Assembly (NCBI GenBank): GCA_963741625.1
Contig: CAVUIT010000008.1
Span: 186,001 to 250,000, forward strand
Length of the DNA: 64,000 nucleotides
Origin: CAWBBA01 sp963741625
GTDB taxonomy: Bacteria > Desulfobacterota > Desulfomonilia > Desulfomonilales > Desulfomonilaceae
Direction: 5' to 3'
A program made the translations under genes and the position numbers. The notes beneath the pieces are model-generated. The model did no database searches. It was given only the letters and a program-made list of their open reading frames with translations, and was not told where the DNA came from. Of this stretch, positions 54,223 to 63,942 are shown one piece after another (the first letter of the stretch is position 1; every line of letters starts with the position of its first letter).

Positions 54223-55378
54223 TCAGTCAATCGGCTCCCTCGGCAGCGGGGGTTCTCCCAACGCACGAGGATGGACACACTCCCTATCAAGGAGCTTGAG
54301 GAACCTGTTTATCACCTTCCGGGACAGATCTCCTTTTTCCTCCTCTGTCATTCCTGCAACCGGAATCTGACCGCCGGCCATCTCTTTATGGCCTCCCGCT
54401 GATCCAGCCTTCCCCACGAGCCTGCGAATGACCGCTCCGGCCTTGTGTAGTCTCGATGTGGATCTCATGGAAAGGATCAGCAGGTCGTTGCGTTCACCCA
54501 TGCACAAGGACCAACTCACCCCTTCGAGACGCAGAAGCACGTCGGCCAGTTCGGGGATAATAGCCTCGGAATGGATCTTTCCCAGACATGAAATTGCTAT
54601 GTCCCGGTGGACGGTCGTCCGGGCCAGACCTCGCTCGTAATCCTCAAAGTACCTCCGAAGAGAGCGAAGGCCGCTCGATTTGAGCGACCACGCGAGGATT
54701 GGTAAGGGGCGACAGATAGTTGAACGCATTGAAATCTACCTTTGAAGCTCCCCTCACCAGAGAGTTCGTGTCCGCTTTAATGCCGTAAATCAAGGCGTTG
54801 GCGAGAAAGCGCGTTGGAACCAGTCCCGCGGCGGAGAGGTACTCAGTGATTATAGTTGATGTGGCGCCGTATTTTGGGCGAATGTCGTGAAATTCGGCTT
54901 TTAGAGAGGGCTTCCGCAAAGGATGATGATCTATTACAATCAGTGGGGGGGTAGCCCTGGAATCGATAAGATTATTTCCCGTGCCGGGCTGAGCGTCCAT
55001 TAGCGCGATGCCGTAGTACCGGGAACGGTCGATACGCGACAACTGGGTCATCTTGATCCGCAGCCTGTGGATCATTGCCCTGTTTTCGGCTCGCGTGACG
55101 ACACCGCCATAACCTATTACAGATCGAATCCCGAATTTTTTTGACAAGAGAAACTGGAATCCGTATGCGCTTGCTATGGAATCGGGATCTGGATTGTTAT
55201 GGCACAAAACCAGCACCCGCCGCCGTCCTGCTCCTTCGAGCACGGCTGCTAGCTCGTCGAGCTTACACGCGGACCTACCCACGTCCCATTTAAGAGCATT
55301 TGCAATGCCGCAGGTTTGACCGTGCGACTTATTCAAGGGCCTCCCCCGAACAGATTCGAGCTGAACTGAGCTGTCCAT
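54223..55378 (-). CDS. DHH-family phosphoesterase, NrnA-like (frameshifted)
   Basis: A DHH/DHHA1 phosphoesterase of about 384 residues, acting on short oligonucleotides or cyclic dinucleotide products. The first frame has RRVLVLCHNNPDPDSIASAYG (HNNPDPD motif), ALMDAQPG, VIDHHPLRKP (DHH) and GIKADTNSL. It breaks near 54652, where one extra base in a GG run separates SSE-V from SSE-YFEDYERG. The second frame ends with the DHHA1 motif AGGHKEMAGGQIP. The start ATG at 55378 is 12 bases after the stop of the upstream fusion gene, so the two are likely co-transcribed. Confidence 0.85.
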
Positions 55379-55390
55379 CACACGTAGTGG

Positions 55391-56977
55391 TCAATCCTCC
55401 GTTTGGTCGGGGCTAAAGGATGCCATCATCTTCCGCACTACGCGTTCGTTTAGCACCATGCCTCGAATTATCCCTTTGGAGCGTGCGTATCGATTCTCGA
55501 TGAACGCTTCCAGCGCCAAGTTCCTTTTTTCAGGAACGGTAATTATTCCCATCATGGTCAACGTTTCGCCCGGAGGGGCCATGGTGTTCAGATCGGGAAA
55601 CTCCGTTCCCGTGAGTATAGGCATGAGCCTCTGGTTCTTAAGGAGCTTCAAGACCATGAATGCCGCGAACTGGGCCACCGCTTCCATCTGCAGGTGACCT
55701 CCGAAAAGGGGCATGCCGACGAAGTGGTCCTTCAGTATGGGGTTTTGCTCAGGAGTCGGAACAGTGAACCGGGCGAATCCGTAGAACCCATCATAGATAT
55801 CGGCTTGTTCCATTACCACGCGGTCAAGAAAGAGGAAGTTTTTTCCGTACATGTTGAGCGTGCGCTCTATCTCATCTTTCTCGTAGCACACCCACTTGCG
55901 GTTCACCGCGGGCTTGCGGGGCCTTAACTCACGCGGTTTTGCCGTTCCGACGGATGTGCCTCCGGTCAGGTCCCGATAATACACCTGCCGCACATCCCCC
56001 GGCTGGTAACGGCCGCCCGAGATGAATTCCCTGACAACAATGATCCCGCAGGCTTCCCGCACAAAGTTGGAAATGATCGCCACCGCTTCTCTGAGCACCG
56101 AGAACTTTCTGTCCTTTCTCAACCCAGCAAAGAGTTTTTCGACCATTCGAGAAAGCCGGCCAAGATCTGAGGAGTCGGTAACAGAGTTCCATTCCTCTTT
56201 GAGAAATATCTTCAAATCCTCCAAAAGTTCTTCCCACCCTTGGAGTCCGGCCAGCGATCGTTCCATCGTGGAGAACGCGGGGGCAAGGTCCTCTGAGATT
56301 GCCGACGCCTGCTGCAGGTCTCGAACATAGTTGTGGATTACCGCAATCTCAATGCCGGTGAAGAACTGGGACGACTGGGTCCAGGCTTCGGGGAGGGCCG
56401 CAATGAGGGTGCGTTTTCCCTGGCGCGCGAGTCGCACAGCAAGGTGTTCAAGGTGCTTTTTGGTGTGAGAAATGAAGTAAGGCAAATCCCCGCGGTAGGT
56501 CAGGGCCATGAATTGCGTATCTTCATGAGTCAGACCCGAAAGACCGCTCACCGTATCGGCGAAGGAGTCGGAATTAACATAGTAGACATTCCTCTTCACG
56601 GCCGTGGCCATGTCAAAAAAGGTCTGCTTCCCTTTGAGAATGTCACCTACTGCTTTCATGACCGACGGCTGTCGCGGAAACCCGCCGGCGACCGTGTGTA
56701 TGACCGCGTCGAGCCGGTTGGCGCCCATTTCTCTAAGCCGGCCTCCGATGAGCGTCAAGTCATCAAAAACTCGGCATCTCTGATCAAAGCTGTACCTAAG
56801 GGGCACATCTATGAGCTTTGTGTCCAGTTGCGTGAAGAACGCTTGCTCCCGTGGGTCTTCCGGATTGAGTGAAGTGCCGAAAACGTGAGCACTCGCTGCC
56901 ACAGCGGCTTTGGCAATTGCAGCCCCGTATCCGCCTTCGCGAGCGCCGATTATAAGAAGATTCTTGCCTTTGAGCAT
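55391..56977 (-). CDS. Rossmann-fold reductase fused to FabZ-like hotdog dehydratase
   Basis: A 528-residue fusion. Residues 1-240 form an NAD(P)-binding reductase domain of the SDR/enoyl-ACP-reductase type, with the glycine-rich GAREGGYGAAIAKAA, HTVAGGFPRQPS and GKRTLIAALPEAWTQSS. A helical linker of about 120 residues follows. Residues about 375-528 resemble the FabA/FabZ hotdog fold: FLFLDRVVMEQADIY and HFVGMPLFGGHLQMEAVAQFA, with the His and Glu of the dehydratase active site. The pairing suggests a bifunctional 3-hydroxyacyl dehydratase/enoyl reductase in fatty-acid or lipid synthesis. Start ATG at 56977 is preferred (AGGGGCTG upstream). Followed by the DHH gene. I know no described enzyme with this order. 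Confidence 0.7.
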   Translation of the reverse strand: MLKGKNLLIIGAREGGYGAAIAKAAVAASAHVFGTSLNPEDPREQAFFTQLDTKLIDVPLRYSFDQRCRVFDDLTLIGGRLREMGANRLDAVIHTVAGGFPRQPSVMKAVGDILKGKQTFFDMATAVKRNVYYVNSDSFADTVSGLSGLTHEDTQFMALTYRGDLPYFISHTKKHLEHLAVRLARQGKRTLIAALPEAWTQSSQFFTGIEIAVIHNYVRDLQQASAISEDLAPAFSTMERSLAGLQGWEELLEDLKIFLKEEWNSVTDSSDLGRLSRMVEKLFAGLRKDRKFSVLREAVAIISNFVREACGIIVVREFISGGRYQPGDVRQVYYRDLTGGTSVGTAKPRELRPRKPAVNRKWVCYEKDEIERTLNMYGKNFLFLDRVVMEQADIYDGFYGFARFTVPTPEQNPILKDHFVGMPLFGGHLQMEAVAQFAAFMVLKLLKNQRLMPILTGTEFPDLNTMAPPGETLTMMGIITVPEKRNLALEAFIENRYARSKGIIRGMVLNERVVRKMMASFSPDQTED

Positions 56978-57170
56978 TGAATCAGCCCCTGCTCCTGTTC
57001 CGCAAATTGGATGCGTTTGAACTCTGAAAATACAGTACGCACTGGTTGCAGTCAATGCGAGTGTCTGAGAGAAGCATTCCCAATATTTTTGTTCGTTTTT
57101 CCTCGCTGAAGGTACGCAGGTGAGTTATAAGTAAGAATGGCAGTCAGAGCCTGCCAACGAGGTATGTTTA

Positions 57171-57927
57171 ATGACATGGATTAAAGAAAAAGAAGAGGCT
57201 GCACTGGAAATTCTTGGACTCTTGTACGAGAAACAGGATGATCCGGACCTTTTATCGTGACAAACCCGAAGGCTGGACCCTGGTGTCGGGCCTGTACAGC
57301 CCCCTGTACATCCAACTACGACCTCTCGTCTCTTATCCATCGGTCTTTGAAAAGGTTTGCAAGGCCATGGCCCGTATGGTTCGTGAGGAAGCGCCCGAGA
57401 TCACCAGAGTAATCGGAATTGCCATGGCCGGAGTTCCTATTGCTGCCGGGATGTCCATCGCGGGTGGTATTCCTGGGGGATTCACCAGAAAGATGGATAA
57501 TGTAAAGTCTCTGGCGCAATTCAAGGAGGCCATTACCACTTATGGTGAACATGCGATGCTTGAGGGGGAGCTTGCTTCCGGGGACAACATAGCACTGGTG
57601 GATGATCTGGTGACCAGGTTCGACAGTAAGGTCCTGGCCCTGGAACAGGTGAAGTACGAGGTCCAAAAGAGAGGGCTCCAAAGCGTTGAATGCCGGACCG
57701 TACTTGTGGTGCTGGATCGTGAACAGGGCGGACGAGAAGCCGCAGAGAAAGAGCAGGTGAAGCTGCTAAGCCTCATACCTTTCAAGACCGTGGGGCTCCC
57801 GCTCTTGGAAAGCGTAATGGCGAAAACGGAGTGGGAAACCATTAGTCACTATCTCCGGGAGCCAGGCTATTTTCAAGAAAAGGCTGTTCAAGAGCGTCTA
57901 GCGGGTCTTGCCCCCGTGGGTGAGTGA
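57171..57927 (+). CDS. pyrE: Orotate phosphoribosyltransferase-like protein (frameshifted 5' end)
   Basis: A phosphoribosyltransferase of about 252 residues, probably OPRT of pyrimidine synthesis. The first frame gives TWIKEKEEAALEILGLLYEKQ. One extra G near 57238 moves to the frame with IRTFYRDKPEGWTLVSGLYSPLYI, which ends at 57927. The binding motif ALVDDLVTRFDSK is a variant of the PRPP loop (usually VxxVDDxxTTGxS), lacking the TTG part. The long C-terminal extension is unusual, so an OPRT-related phosphoribosyltransferase of other specificity is possible. It stands alone. Confidence 0.72.
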
Positions 57928-57953
57928 AATGGACCTCTGCTAGACTGGCTGTG

Positions 57954-58193
57954 ATTCTCGTTCCCAGGCTCTGCCTCATATGCGCTAACTTAGCAAAATC
58001 ATATTAGTGATTTCAGCTACTTATCACCATATCCCTTCCCCCTCCCGTCAAGGGAGGGGGGGTCCGAAAACCCTCTCCCCGCCGCGAGAGAGGGCAGGGT
58101 GAGGGGGGGCCTTGGGGGATCAAAGGACGGTCTTAAGTCATTCTCGTTCCCAGGCTCCCGCCTGGGAATGCGCCCAGGGAGGCTCTGCCTCCA
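57954..58193. repeat. REP-like repeats upstream of the transposase
   Basis: The TTCTCGTTCCCAGGCTC-type element occurs at 57954-57977 (short form) and at 58139-58193 (full, with CCTGGGAATG and GGCTCTGCC halves). Between them lies the CCCTCTCC-type hairpin (58064-58092). The full element recurs at 58838-58889 on the other side of the transposase gene. Confidence 0.75.
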
Positions 58194-58223
58194 GTCGGTT
58201 TCGAGCAACTAGGAAGCAATCAT

Positions 58224-58758
58224 TTGGGCCGCAGTCGTTACATCGTGTTGGCCGAGAAGCAGTACCTATTTTGCGACATGCTCGGTCGTAAACTGGCTGC
58301 CGTTGTTCAGCAAGCCTGAACTGGCAAAGGTTGTCCTCGATTCAATGGAATTTTTAAACACTGAGCGAAGGCTTGTCCTACACGCCTACGCGCTTCTCGA
58401 AAATCATCTGCATCTTATTGGCTCATCTTCAGAGTTCTCTAGAGAAATGAAAAATTTCAAGTCATTCACAGCAAGGGGGATAGTGGATTGTCTTGAAAAG
58501 AGCGGCTCCAAATTCTACCTGGAACAGCTAAGTTTTCTCAAGAGACCTGACAAAAAAGACCAGACCTATCAGGTGTGGCAGGAGGGATTTCATCCCCAAG
58601 CCATCTTGAACGAGAGTATGTTGAGGCAGAAGATCGAATATATCCACCACAATCCAGTCAGGCGGGGTTACGTGGACTATGCGGAGCAGTGGCGGTATTC
58701 GAGTGCTCGACAATATGCGGGAGAACAGGGATTGCCGACGATTGAACCTGCATATTGA
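58224..58758 (+). CDS. REP-associated tyrosine transposase (RAYT, Y1_Tnp), frameshifted
   Basis: A transposase-like protein of about 178 residues of the REP-associated tyrosine family. A TTG-started frame reads GRSRYIVLAEKQ. A +1 shift near 58258-58262 then moves to TYFATCSVVNWLPLFSKPEL and YALLENHLHLIGSSSEF, where HLH is the variant of the HUH-type metal motif, and further IEYIHHNPVRRGYVDYAEQWRYSSA, with the family's conserved tyrosines. No ATG is seen in the first frame. The gene is flanked by repeated palindromic elements at 57954-58193 and 58763-58889, as expected for a RAYT and its REPs. Probably immobile now. Confidence 0.85.
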
Positions 58759-58762
58759 TCCT

Positions 58763-58889
58763 CAGCGCGTTCCGGGCAGAGCCCGGAGATTACGCATTGC
58801 CAGGCAGAGCCTGGCAACGAGGGATTCGGTGAGGTCCTTCTCGTTCCCAGGCTCTAGCCTGGGAATGCGCCCAGGGAGGTCTGCCTCCA
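58763..58889. repeat. REP-like repeats downstream of the transposase
   Basis: Three hairpins in a row: TTCCGGGCAGAGCCCGGA (about 58769), TTGCCAGGCAGAGCCTGGCAA (about 58797) and the 52-bp element at 58838-58889 that repeats the one at 58139-58193 with only a few differences. Confidence 0.8.
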
Positions 58890-59332
58890 ACTGCCCTTTG
58901 GCGACGCGGGAGAAAGCTGTTTGCCTATCTTAATTTCTATTGACGTTGCCATCTCTATGTTTTACATTTATGCGATGAAATAGAGCCGCCCCTCCCGCGG
59001 GTTCTTTAAGAAACGGGACAAGGCCGCTCTCATAAATATTCTAAAGGGCGTTTCGGTGGTTATTAATGGCTATTCAGTCAAGAGACGCCTTGTAGAAGGG
59101 ATCTGATACTTCCAGCCAAGATTATCTAGATCGAAAAACAATCTCATAGGTGTTTCTTTCCTTTAAGGGGAGAGGCGCGACAAATAACAGCGAAAAACAA
59201 GGTTCCGAACGGTCGGGACTTTTATGGGGCGGACGGGGAAGAGCGCTCTTCAGTTCTCTGATGGGATGATCCTAATCGGGACTGTGCGCCTACGTACCCG
59301 AGACAAACCTTTTCAGAAAGGAGAAATTCTGA
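58890..59332. other. Intergenic region upstream of rpsU
   Basis: About 440 bp past the repeats. I saw no gene. It must contain the rpsU promoter, which I could not pin down. AGAAAGGAG lies just before the start codon. Confidence 0.5.
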
Positions 59333-59533
59333 ATGCCAGGAATCTACGTGAAGGAAGACGAACCGTTTGAAAATGCATTGAGACGCTTCAAGAAGCAGGT
59401 ACAGAAATCCGGCGTCCTGACTGAAACAAAGAAGCGGCGGGCCTACGAAAAACCTAGCGTGAAGAAGAAAAGAAAGGCTATGGCCGCTAGAAAAAGGCTA
59501 TTGAAAAAATTGCGAAGAATGCGCACGAGATAG
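59333..59533 (+). CDS. rpsU: 30S ribosomal protein S21
   Basis: A 66-residue basic protein with the S21 signature: PGIYVKEDEPFENALRRFKKQV, YEKPSVKKKRK and a basic tail KKLRRMRTR. It binds the small ribosomal subunit near the mRNA 5' region. The ribosome site AAAGGAG lies upstream. No dnaG or rpoD follows, as sometimes occurs. The length is normal. Confidence 0.97.
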   Translation: MPGIYVKEDEPFENALRRFKKQVQKSGVLTETKKRRAYEKPSVKKKRKAMAARKRLLKKLRRMRTR

Positions 59534-59665
59534 CGTTCCAGGGCCGAGGCAGCATAGAGGAATCAACAAACCCGAAAGATAATTGAGTCTGCTTGCGTCT
59601 TGAAGAGTAAGAGCTTTCGGGGTACTGTCCAGTAAATTGAAACAAGGAAGGCAAGTCCAATTTCC

Positions 59666-61007
59666 GTGAGATTATTTGAATCTCCGCAATGGTCGGCCTG
59701 GCTTGAGGAGAGTCGTCTACTCATCGCCGTGCCGTACATCGCAGCATTGGCTGTTCTCGTCGTAATCGGCCTGGACACTGGGTTCTCAGGTAGAGACCTC
59801 AACACGTATGAGATGATTCTTGCCCTGGCCGCGGCCATTCCGGCAGGGTTCCTGCTGATCTTTTCAACGTTTGGCCTGGTATCGTACTTCATCTTTATTC
59901 CGTCGATTGCCCATGACGGCCACCTTTTCTCACAAGTTCACGGGACCCATCTCATCCACCCATTGACGACCTCGATTTTGCTGGGCCTGGCGGCTCTGTG
60001 CATTTACACGGGCAGTTTGCCTGCGTGGGCAACGTGGGCTGTCCTCCTGGTGATATACCTGCTTCAAACTGCTCTGATCTTGCGGCGAGTCAGTGAAGAA
60101 CACCTCGCGAACGGCCTTGATGGACCAGGCATCGAGCAAATCTCTCCTCTTGCTCAACCTCATCCTTGGCGGAGAGCTTGTTACTGTGGCGGCCGGCGCG
60201 AAACCCTTGCGGCCGTGGCGCCTTGACACGCTTCCGGTAGACACTTGGATTGTGGATGTCCGCACAAAACCCGAATTCCACTGGAACCGGCTGCAGGCCG
60301 CGGAGAATTACCCGTGGGGCGCGGGGGTCATCGAAGCCGCGAAAGACATACCGAAAGAACGCCCGGTGCTCGTGACCTGCTTTTCAGGCCACAGATCGCC
60401 CGCGGTGGCGGTAATGCTGAGAAGGCTCGGGTTCAAGACCGTTTACAATCTAAACTGGGGACTTCTCTATCTAATCTTGTTGGAACGCGGCAAGAAAACA
60501 ACCGGCCCGTTCAGCCTCACCCGGCCTCATCGGGACCCTGACCGAAGGGGCGAAGATTTCAAGGGAATATCAGTTGGATACATCACATGCGCCGTGTTGA
60601 CGCTGATCTGCGCGCCATTGGAACAGGCTCTTAGAGCGACTACCGTGTCTGAAGCGCAGCAGATTATTGGTGCCATACTTGGGGTTGGGGGGCTTTTGAT
60701 CGGCTTCTCGAGCTTCAGGGCACTGGGACGGAATTTTCGCGTATTTGCAGCTCCCAGGAGAAGCGGGACGCTAATCACATCCGGTGTGTACTCTAAAGTG
60801 CGTCACCCCATGTACACAGCCGTCATCACGAGCCTGGGAGGCTACGCGCTCTACTTCGGGAGCCTCTGGGCTCTCCCCTTCTGGTTGGGCTGTACAATTC
60901 TTTACATAATCAAGGCAGTGAAGGAAGAACGGTTGCTGGCGGAGCATTACCCCGAATACGAAGACTATCGCCGCCGTTCGTGGCGTTTCATCCCCTTCGT
61001 TTTCTAA
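59666..61007 (+). CDS. Membrane, rhodanese and isoprenylcysteine-methyltransferase-like protein(s); one frameshifted gene or two overlapping genes
   Basis: Two overlapping frames. Frame 1 (59666-60226) has about four membrane helices (for example LLIAVPYIAALAVLVVIGLD and TSILLGLAALCIYTG). Frame 2 (to 61007) opens with another hydrophobic stretch, then a rhodanese domain with active Cys in LVTCFSGHRSPAVA (about residues 110-117 of this frame), and ends with a methyltransferase-like membrane domain of the isoprenylcysteine/PEMT type (VYSKVRHPMYTAVI, then EERLLAEHYPEYEDYRRR). The overlap spans 134 bases. A +1 shift near 60110 (ACGGCC for ACGCC) would join the two. Rhodaneses handle sulfane sulfur; membrane methyltransferases of this fold methylate thiols or lipids. 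Two genes remain possible. Confidence 0.6.
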
Positions 61008-61091
61008 AGATTTGGCAATCCCGTTAGATTTCGGAACGGGCGAGGCGCCGGCTTAACGCAACCCTGTACCGTGGACGGCTTTGCTTTTCCC

Positions 61092-62093
61092 CTACCCGAG
61101 GCTGCCGATCTTTTCTGTGCGAACCGTTTTGCGAACCTTGCAACTCAGAGTTGAGATTCTTTCCGTACTTTCCGGGGTGATCTCAGCCATTGTCAGGTCC
61201 TTGAAGCCTCGGATCCCCTGGTTCACGAACAGCATAGCCAGCCAACCTATGGGTAACGCGTTCCCCGCGGTAACAGCGAATGAGGCCTCTTTCACTGCCC
61301 AGTCATTACCGTTGAACGAGAGCGCCATGCCGCCGGCCGCCTTTACCAGGCGAAACGCGTCCACATCCGTTATGCTATCCCCCACGTAGAAAACATCACG
61401 CAATTCCGCGTCTTCGATGTCTGCAATTCTTTCGATGGCCCGTGCCTTTTCTCTGCCGCCCACAGGATTGACTTCCTCGATGATCCTGTAAATATCCATC
61501 TCGGGGAGTATCGTCCAGAAGATCTCGTCGAGTTGCTCGACTGTCTTTCTGTCCTGATCCAAGAGATCGTCAGCCGAGGCGGCGTCCGAAGGAATCGCAA
61601 AATCCGGCAGCTCCAGTATGCGGGCATGAATCTCTTTGAGTGTTTTTTTCTCGCCCTGGCTGAGTTGATAGTGGTCAAGATTTACAGGGGTGGAATAGGT
61701 GTTCGGGAAAGGAAAACCGACCGCATCGCAGACGGCCATAATGTAGGCCGAGTAACTTGTGCTCACAATGTACGCGGGTATTATGTCCAGGATGTCTCTG
61801 AGCATGCAGTCCGCCTGAGGAATCATCTGAATATTGTGCCGCGAAAACTTGATCATGCTCCTGTTATCAAGACCGAATGCTTTGAAAAAGGGTAGGATCA
61901 GGCGAAGTGTGTCACCCGCCTTGTAATCGGGCTTGTGAACCACTTCGGCCAGATAGTCATCATAGAGACTTATCTTGCTGAAAAAGCGATCGCCTCCCGG
62001 TATGAACGCGTCGGCCAGTTCGGCCGCATTGTCATTCTTGGTTATTGGGCCTTCGCAGTCGCTTATGAAGATCCTTCGGGGGCTTCTTTCCAT
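61092..62093 (-). CDS. HAD-superfamily phosphatase, EhaR-like
   Basis: A 333-residue HAD hydrolase. The nucleophile motif reads FISDCEGPITKND (D-x-E variant of DxD); motif II is in IPAYIVSTSYSAYI; motif IV is FYVGDSITDVDAFRL. It resembles the EhaR-type proteins first noted in archaeal hydrogenase clusters and of unclear function. The ATG at 62093 is preceded by TTAGGAGGGAGAAACGAT. It lies 46 bases from the PfkB kinase gene in the same direction, so a sugar-phosphate metabolism operon is likely. No hydrogenase is nearby. Confidence 0.82.
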   Translation of the reverse strand: MERSPRRIFISDCEGPITKNDNAAELADAFIPGGDRFFSKISLYDDYLAEVVHKPDYKAGDTLRLILPFFKAFGLDNRSMIKFSRHNIQMIPQADCMLRDILDIIPAYIVSTSYSAYIMAVCDAVGFPFPNTYSTPVNLDHYQLSQGEKKTLKEIHARILELPDFAIPSDAASADDLLDQDRKTVEQLDEIFWTILPEMDIYRIIEEVNPVGGREKARAIERIADIEDAELRDVFYVGDSITDVDAFRLVKAAGGMALSFNGNDWAVKEASFAVTAGNALPIGWLAMLFVNQGIRGFKDLTMAEITPESTERISTLSCKVRKTVRTEKIGSLG

Positions 62094-62139
62094 ATCGTTT
62101 CTCCCTCCTAAGGGTGGCACTCATATGGCTCACCACTTG

Positions 62140-63177
62140 TCAGCGCGAACCTTTAAAGCGTGAGAGGGCCTCTTGAAAAAATGATTTGTCAGGGTAGCTG
62201 CTTCGGCCATAGCCTTCAATGCTCTTGGACGCCATGATTGCAGCCAGTTTTAGACTGGCTTCAAGCCCCACGGACTTGATTGTTCCTGCCAGGAAGCCTG
62301 CGGCTGCCACATCGCCTGCTCCGGTGCGGTCCCTAACTTCCCGCGGAACCACTGCGGCCTGATAAACGGACTTACCTGGCGCGAAAGCCATCAGGCCTTC
62401 CGGACCAAGTTTCACGATAACCATCCCAACACCGATTTCAAACAAAAAATTAACAGCCGTCTCAATGGCCGTGCAACAAGTCAGAGTTTGCAACTCTTCC
62501 TGAGTGATGAACAGAAGATCGGTCCGCTTCAATATAGGCTTGAGCTGATCCAATCCTCGTGCCGCGTATAGCGCGCCGGGATCGAAGCTGACTCGCATCG
62601 AGCCATAGATATGTTCAACTAGCTTGATCTGGGCTTCCAATGCTTTCTGAGACACAAACGAGGTGAGGTGTACCCACTGGGCTTGCTGGAAATAGTCGAA
62701 ATCCGGCTCCTCAGAACCCGCCAGATCATTGGCATTGGGCAGGATCACAAGGGCCCTGTCTCTATCCGGGTCTGTGCTGTCAATAAGGGCCAGGCACCTG
62801 CCTGCCGGGAGCGCCACCTTCCTTATCCTCACATTTTCAGGCTTCCCCAGGGACCTTAGGGCAAGACGCTCTTCCGCATCAGTTCCCGTCGCGCCGTAGA
62901 ACCCCGTGGCAAATCCCATTTTGCAGAGGGCAGCAATCATGTTGGCCGCAGACCCACCCGGCTCTGCCGCTCTCAGGACGCCTTCAGCCTCAAGAGCGGG
63001 ATAGATAGTGTGGAACAGCGCCACATCCCGGACATATTCCTCTCCCGGCCGCAGGTCGTGGGCGAAAAGAAATTCCCTGCTCACCTCCCAGATTTCATCG
63101 AGATTCAGCGATCCGAAGCCTATGACTTGTAAGTTCAATACGGTAGCCTCCAGCCGCCCGGGATATTGTTGATTCAA
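62140..63177 (-). CDS. PfkB-family carbohydrate or nucleoside kinase
   Basis: A 345-residue ribokinase-fold enzyme. It has an N-terminal VIGFGSLNLDEIWEVSREF, PGGSAANMIAALCKMGFATGFYGATGTD and the C-terminal catalytic motif DRTGAGDVAAAGFLAGT, with the Asp base. The substrate is not predictable from sequence. The start is uncertain: a TTG at 63177 gives the full length, and a later start near residue 15 is possible. It sits between a methyltransferase gene (upstream) and the HAD phosphatase gene (downstream). Its pairing with a HAD phosphatase suggests a substrate cycle or salvage step. Confidence 0.85.
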   Translation of the reverse strand: MNQQYPGRLEATVLNLQVIGFGSLNLDEIWEVSREFLFAHDLRPGEEYVRDVALFHTIYPALEAEGVLRAAEPGGSAANMIAALCKMGFATGFYGATGTDAEERLALRSLGKPENVRIRKVALPAGRCLALIDSTDPDRDRALVILPNANDLAGSEEPDFDYFQQAQWVHLTSFVSQKALEAQIKLVEHIYGSMRVSFDPGALYAARGLDQLKPILKRTDLLFITQEELQTLTCCTAIETAVNFLFEIGVGMVIVKLGPEGLMAFAPGKSVYQAAVVPREVRDRTGAGDVAAAGFLAGTIKSVGLEASLKLAAIMASKSIEGYGRSSYPDKSFFQEALSRFKGSR

Positions 63178-63200
63178 AATCGCCGGTCACTTCTCTTAAC

Positions 63201-63942
63201 TCAATCCGCTATCGCTCCCCATGTCTTCTTCTTCAAGACCACTATATAGTTCGAAGCAAACAGTTCCTTCAGGTTGAACACACCGTCAAGCCTTCTTGCC
63301 AATGCGAGCCAGAAAAGGGTAGTGGGGCGGATTAAAGCTCTAAGTCTGACGGTCTCCCAGATAGTCGAAAGGACAACCGAAGGGAGATTCAGAATAAGGT
63401 GGAATAGGCCGCCGTTAACTACTACTTGGGCCACTTGAAAGCCCGCTCGCTCAGCGAGGTGCTCGATCCCGTACCGGGTGAAACGATAGTAGTCGTGCGG
63501 CTCATCGTGCAGATGAAGCAGAAACGGGAGAGAAACAATGGCAATTCCGCCCGGAACCAGCACTCGATACATTTCCGAAAGCGCGCCCCATGGTTCCGGC
63601 GCATGTTCCAGCACGGAGCAGCAAAAGAGAGTATCAAAGGTTGCGTCGGCAAAAGGGAGACCCTGAGTCACGTCGAATACAACATTCAAGTCCGTGTGCT
63701 CTTTGGTCACATCTCCGCTGAAATAGCTCGCAACATGCTGCATCAACAGATTCCGCCACGCCAATCTCCCCGCGCCTACATCCAGGGTGCGACCTCGGGC
63801 GTGTCCAGCGATGAGGGGCTCCATATCCCTGTAAAAGGCCGCATTTTGAAGCGCAATCGACCAGTACCTCGTCAGTGCCTATAGTGTTCGTGTTCAGGCG
63901 TCGCCATGCTTGGGCCAGCCGCCCGCTCTTTCCGGTTTGCAT
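63201..63942 (-). CDS. Class I SAM-dependent methyltransferase (frameshifted 5' end)
   Basis: A methyltransferase of about 246 residues. The first frame reads QTGKSGRLAQAWRRLN. One extra base near 63871 (GAGG for GAG) moves to a frame with YWSIALQNAAFYRDMEPL, the SAM motif I RTLDVGAGRLAW, DVTQGLPFADATFD, EHAPEPWGALSEMYRVLVPGG and SLPFLLHLHDEPHDYYRFT, typical of glycan- or polyketide-linked methyltransferases. The C-terminus ends GAIAD. It is upstream of the PfkB kinase in the same direction. The ATG at 63942 is preferred; a start inside at 63824 would drop the N-terminal part. The target is unknown. Confidence 0.75.
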
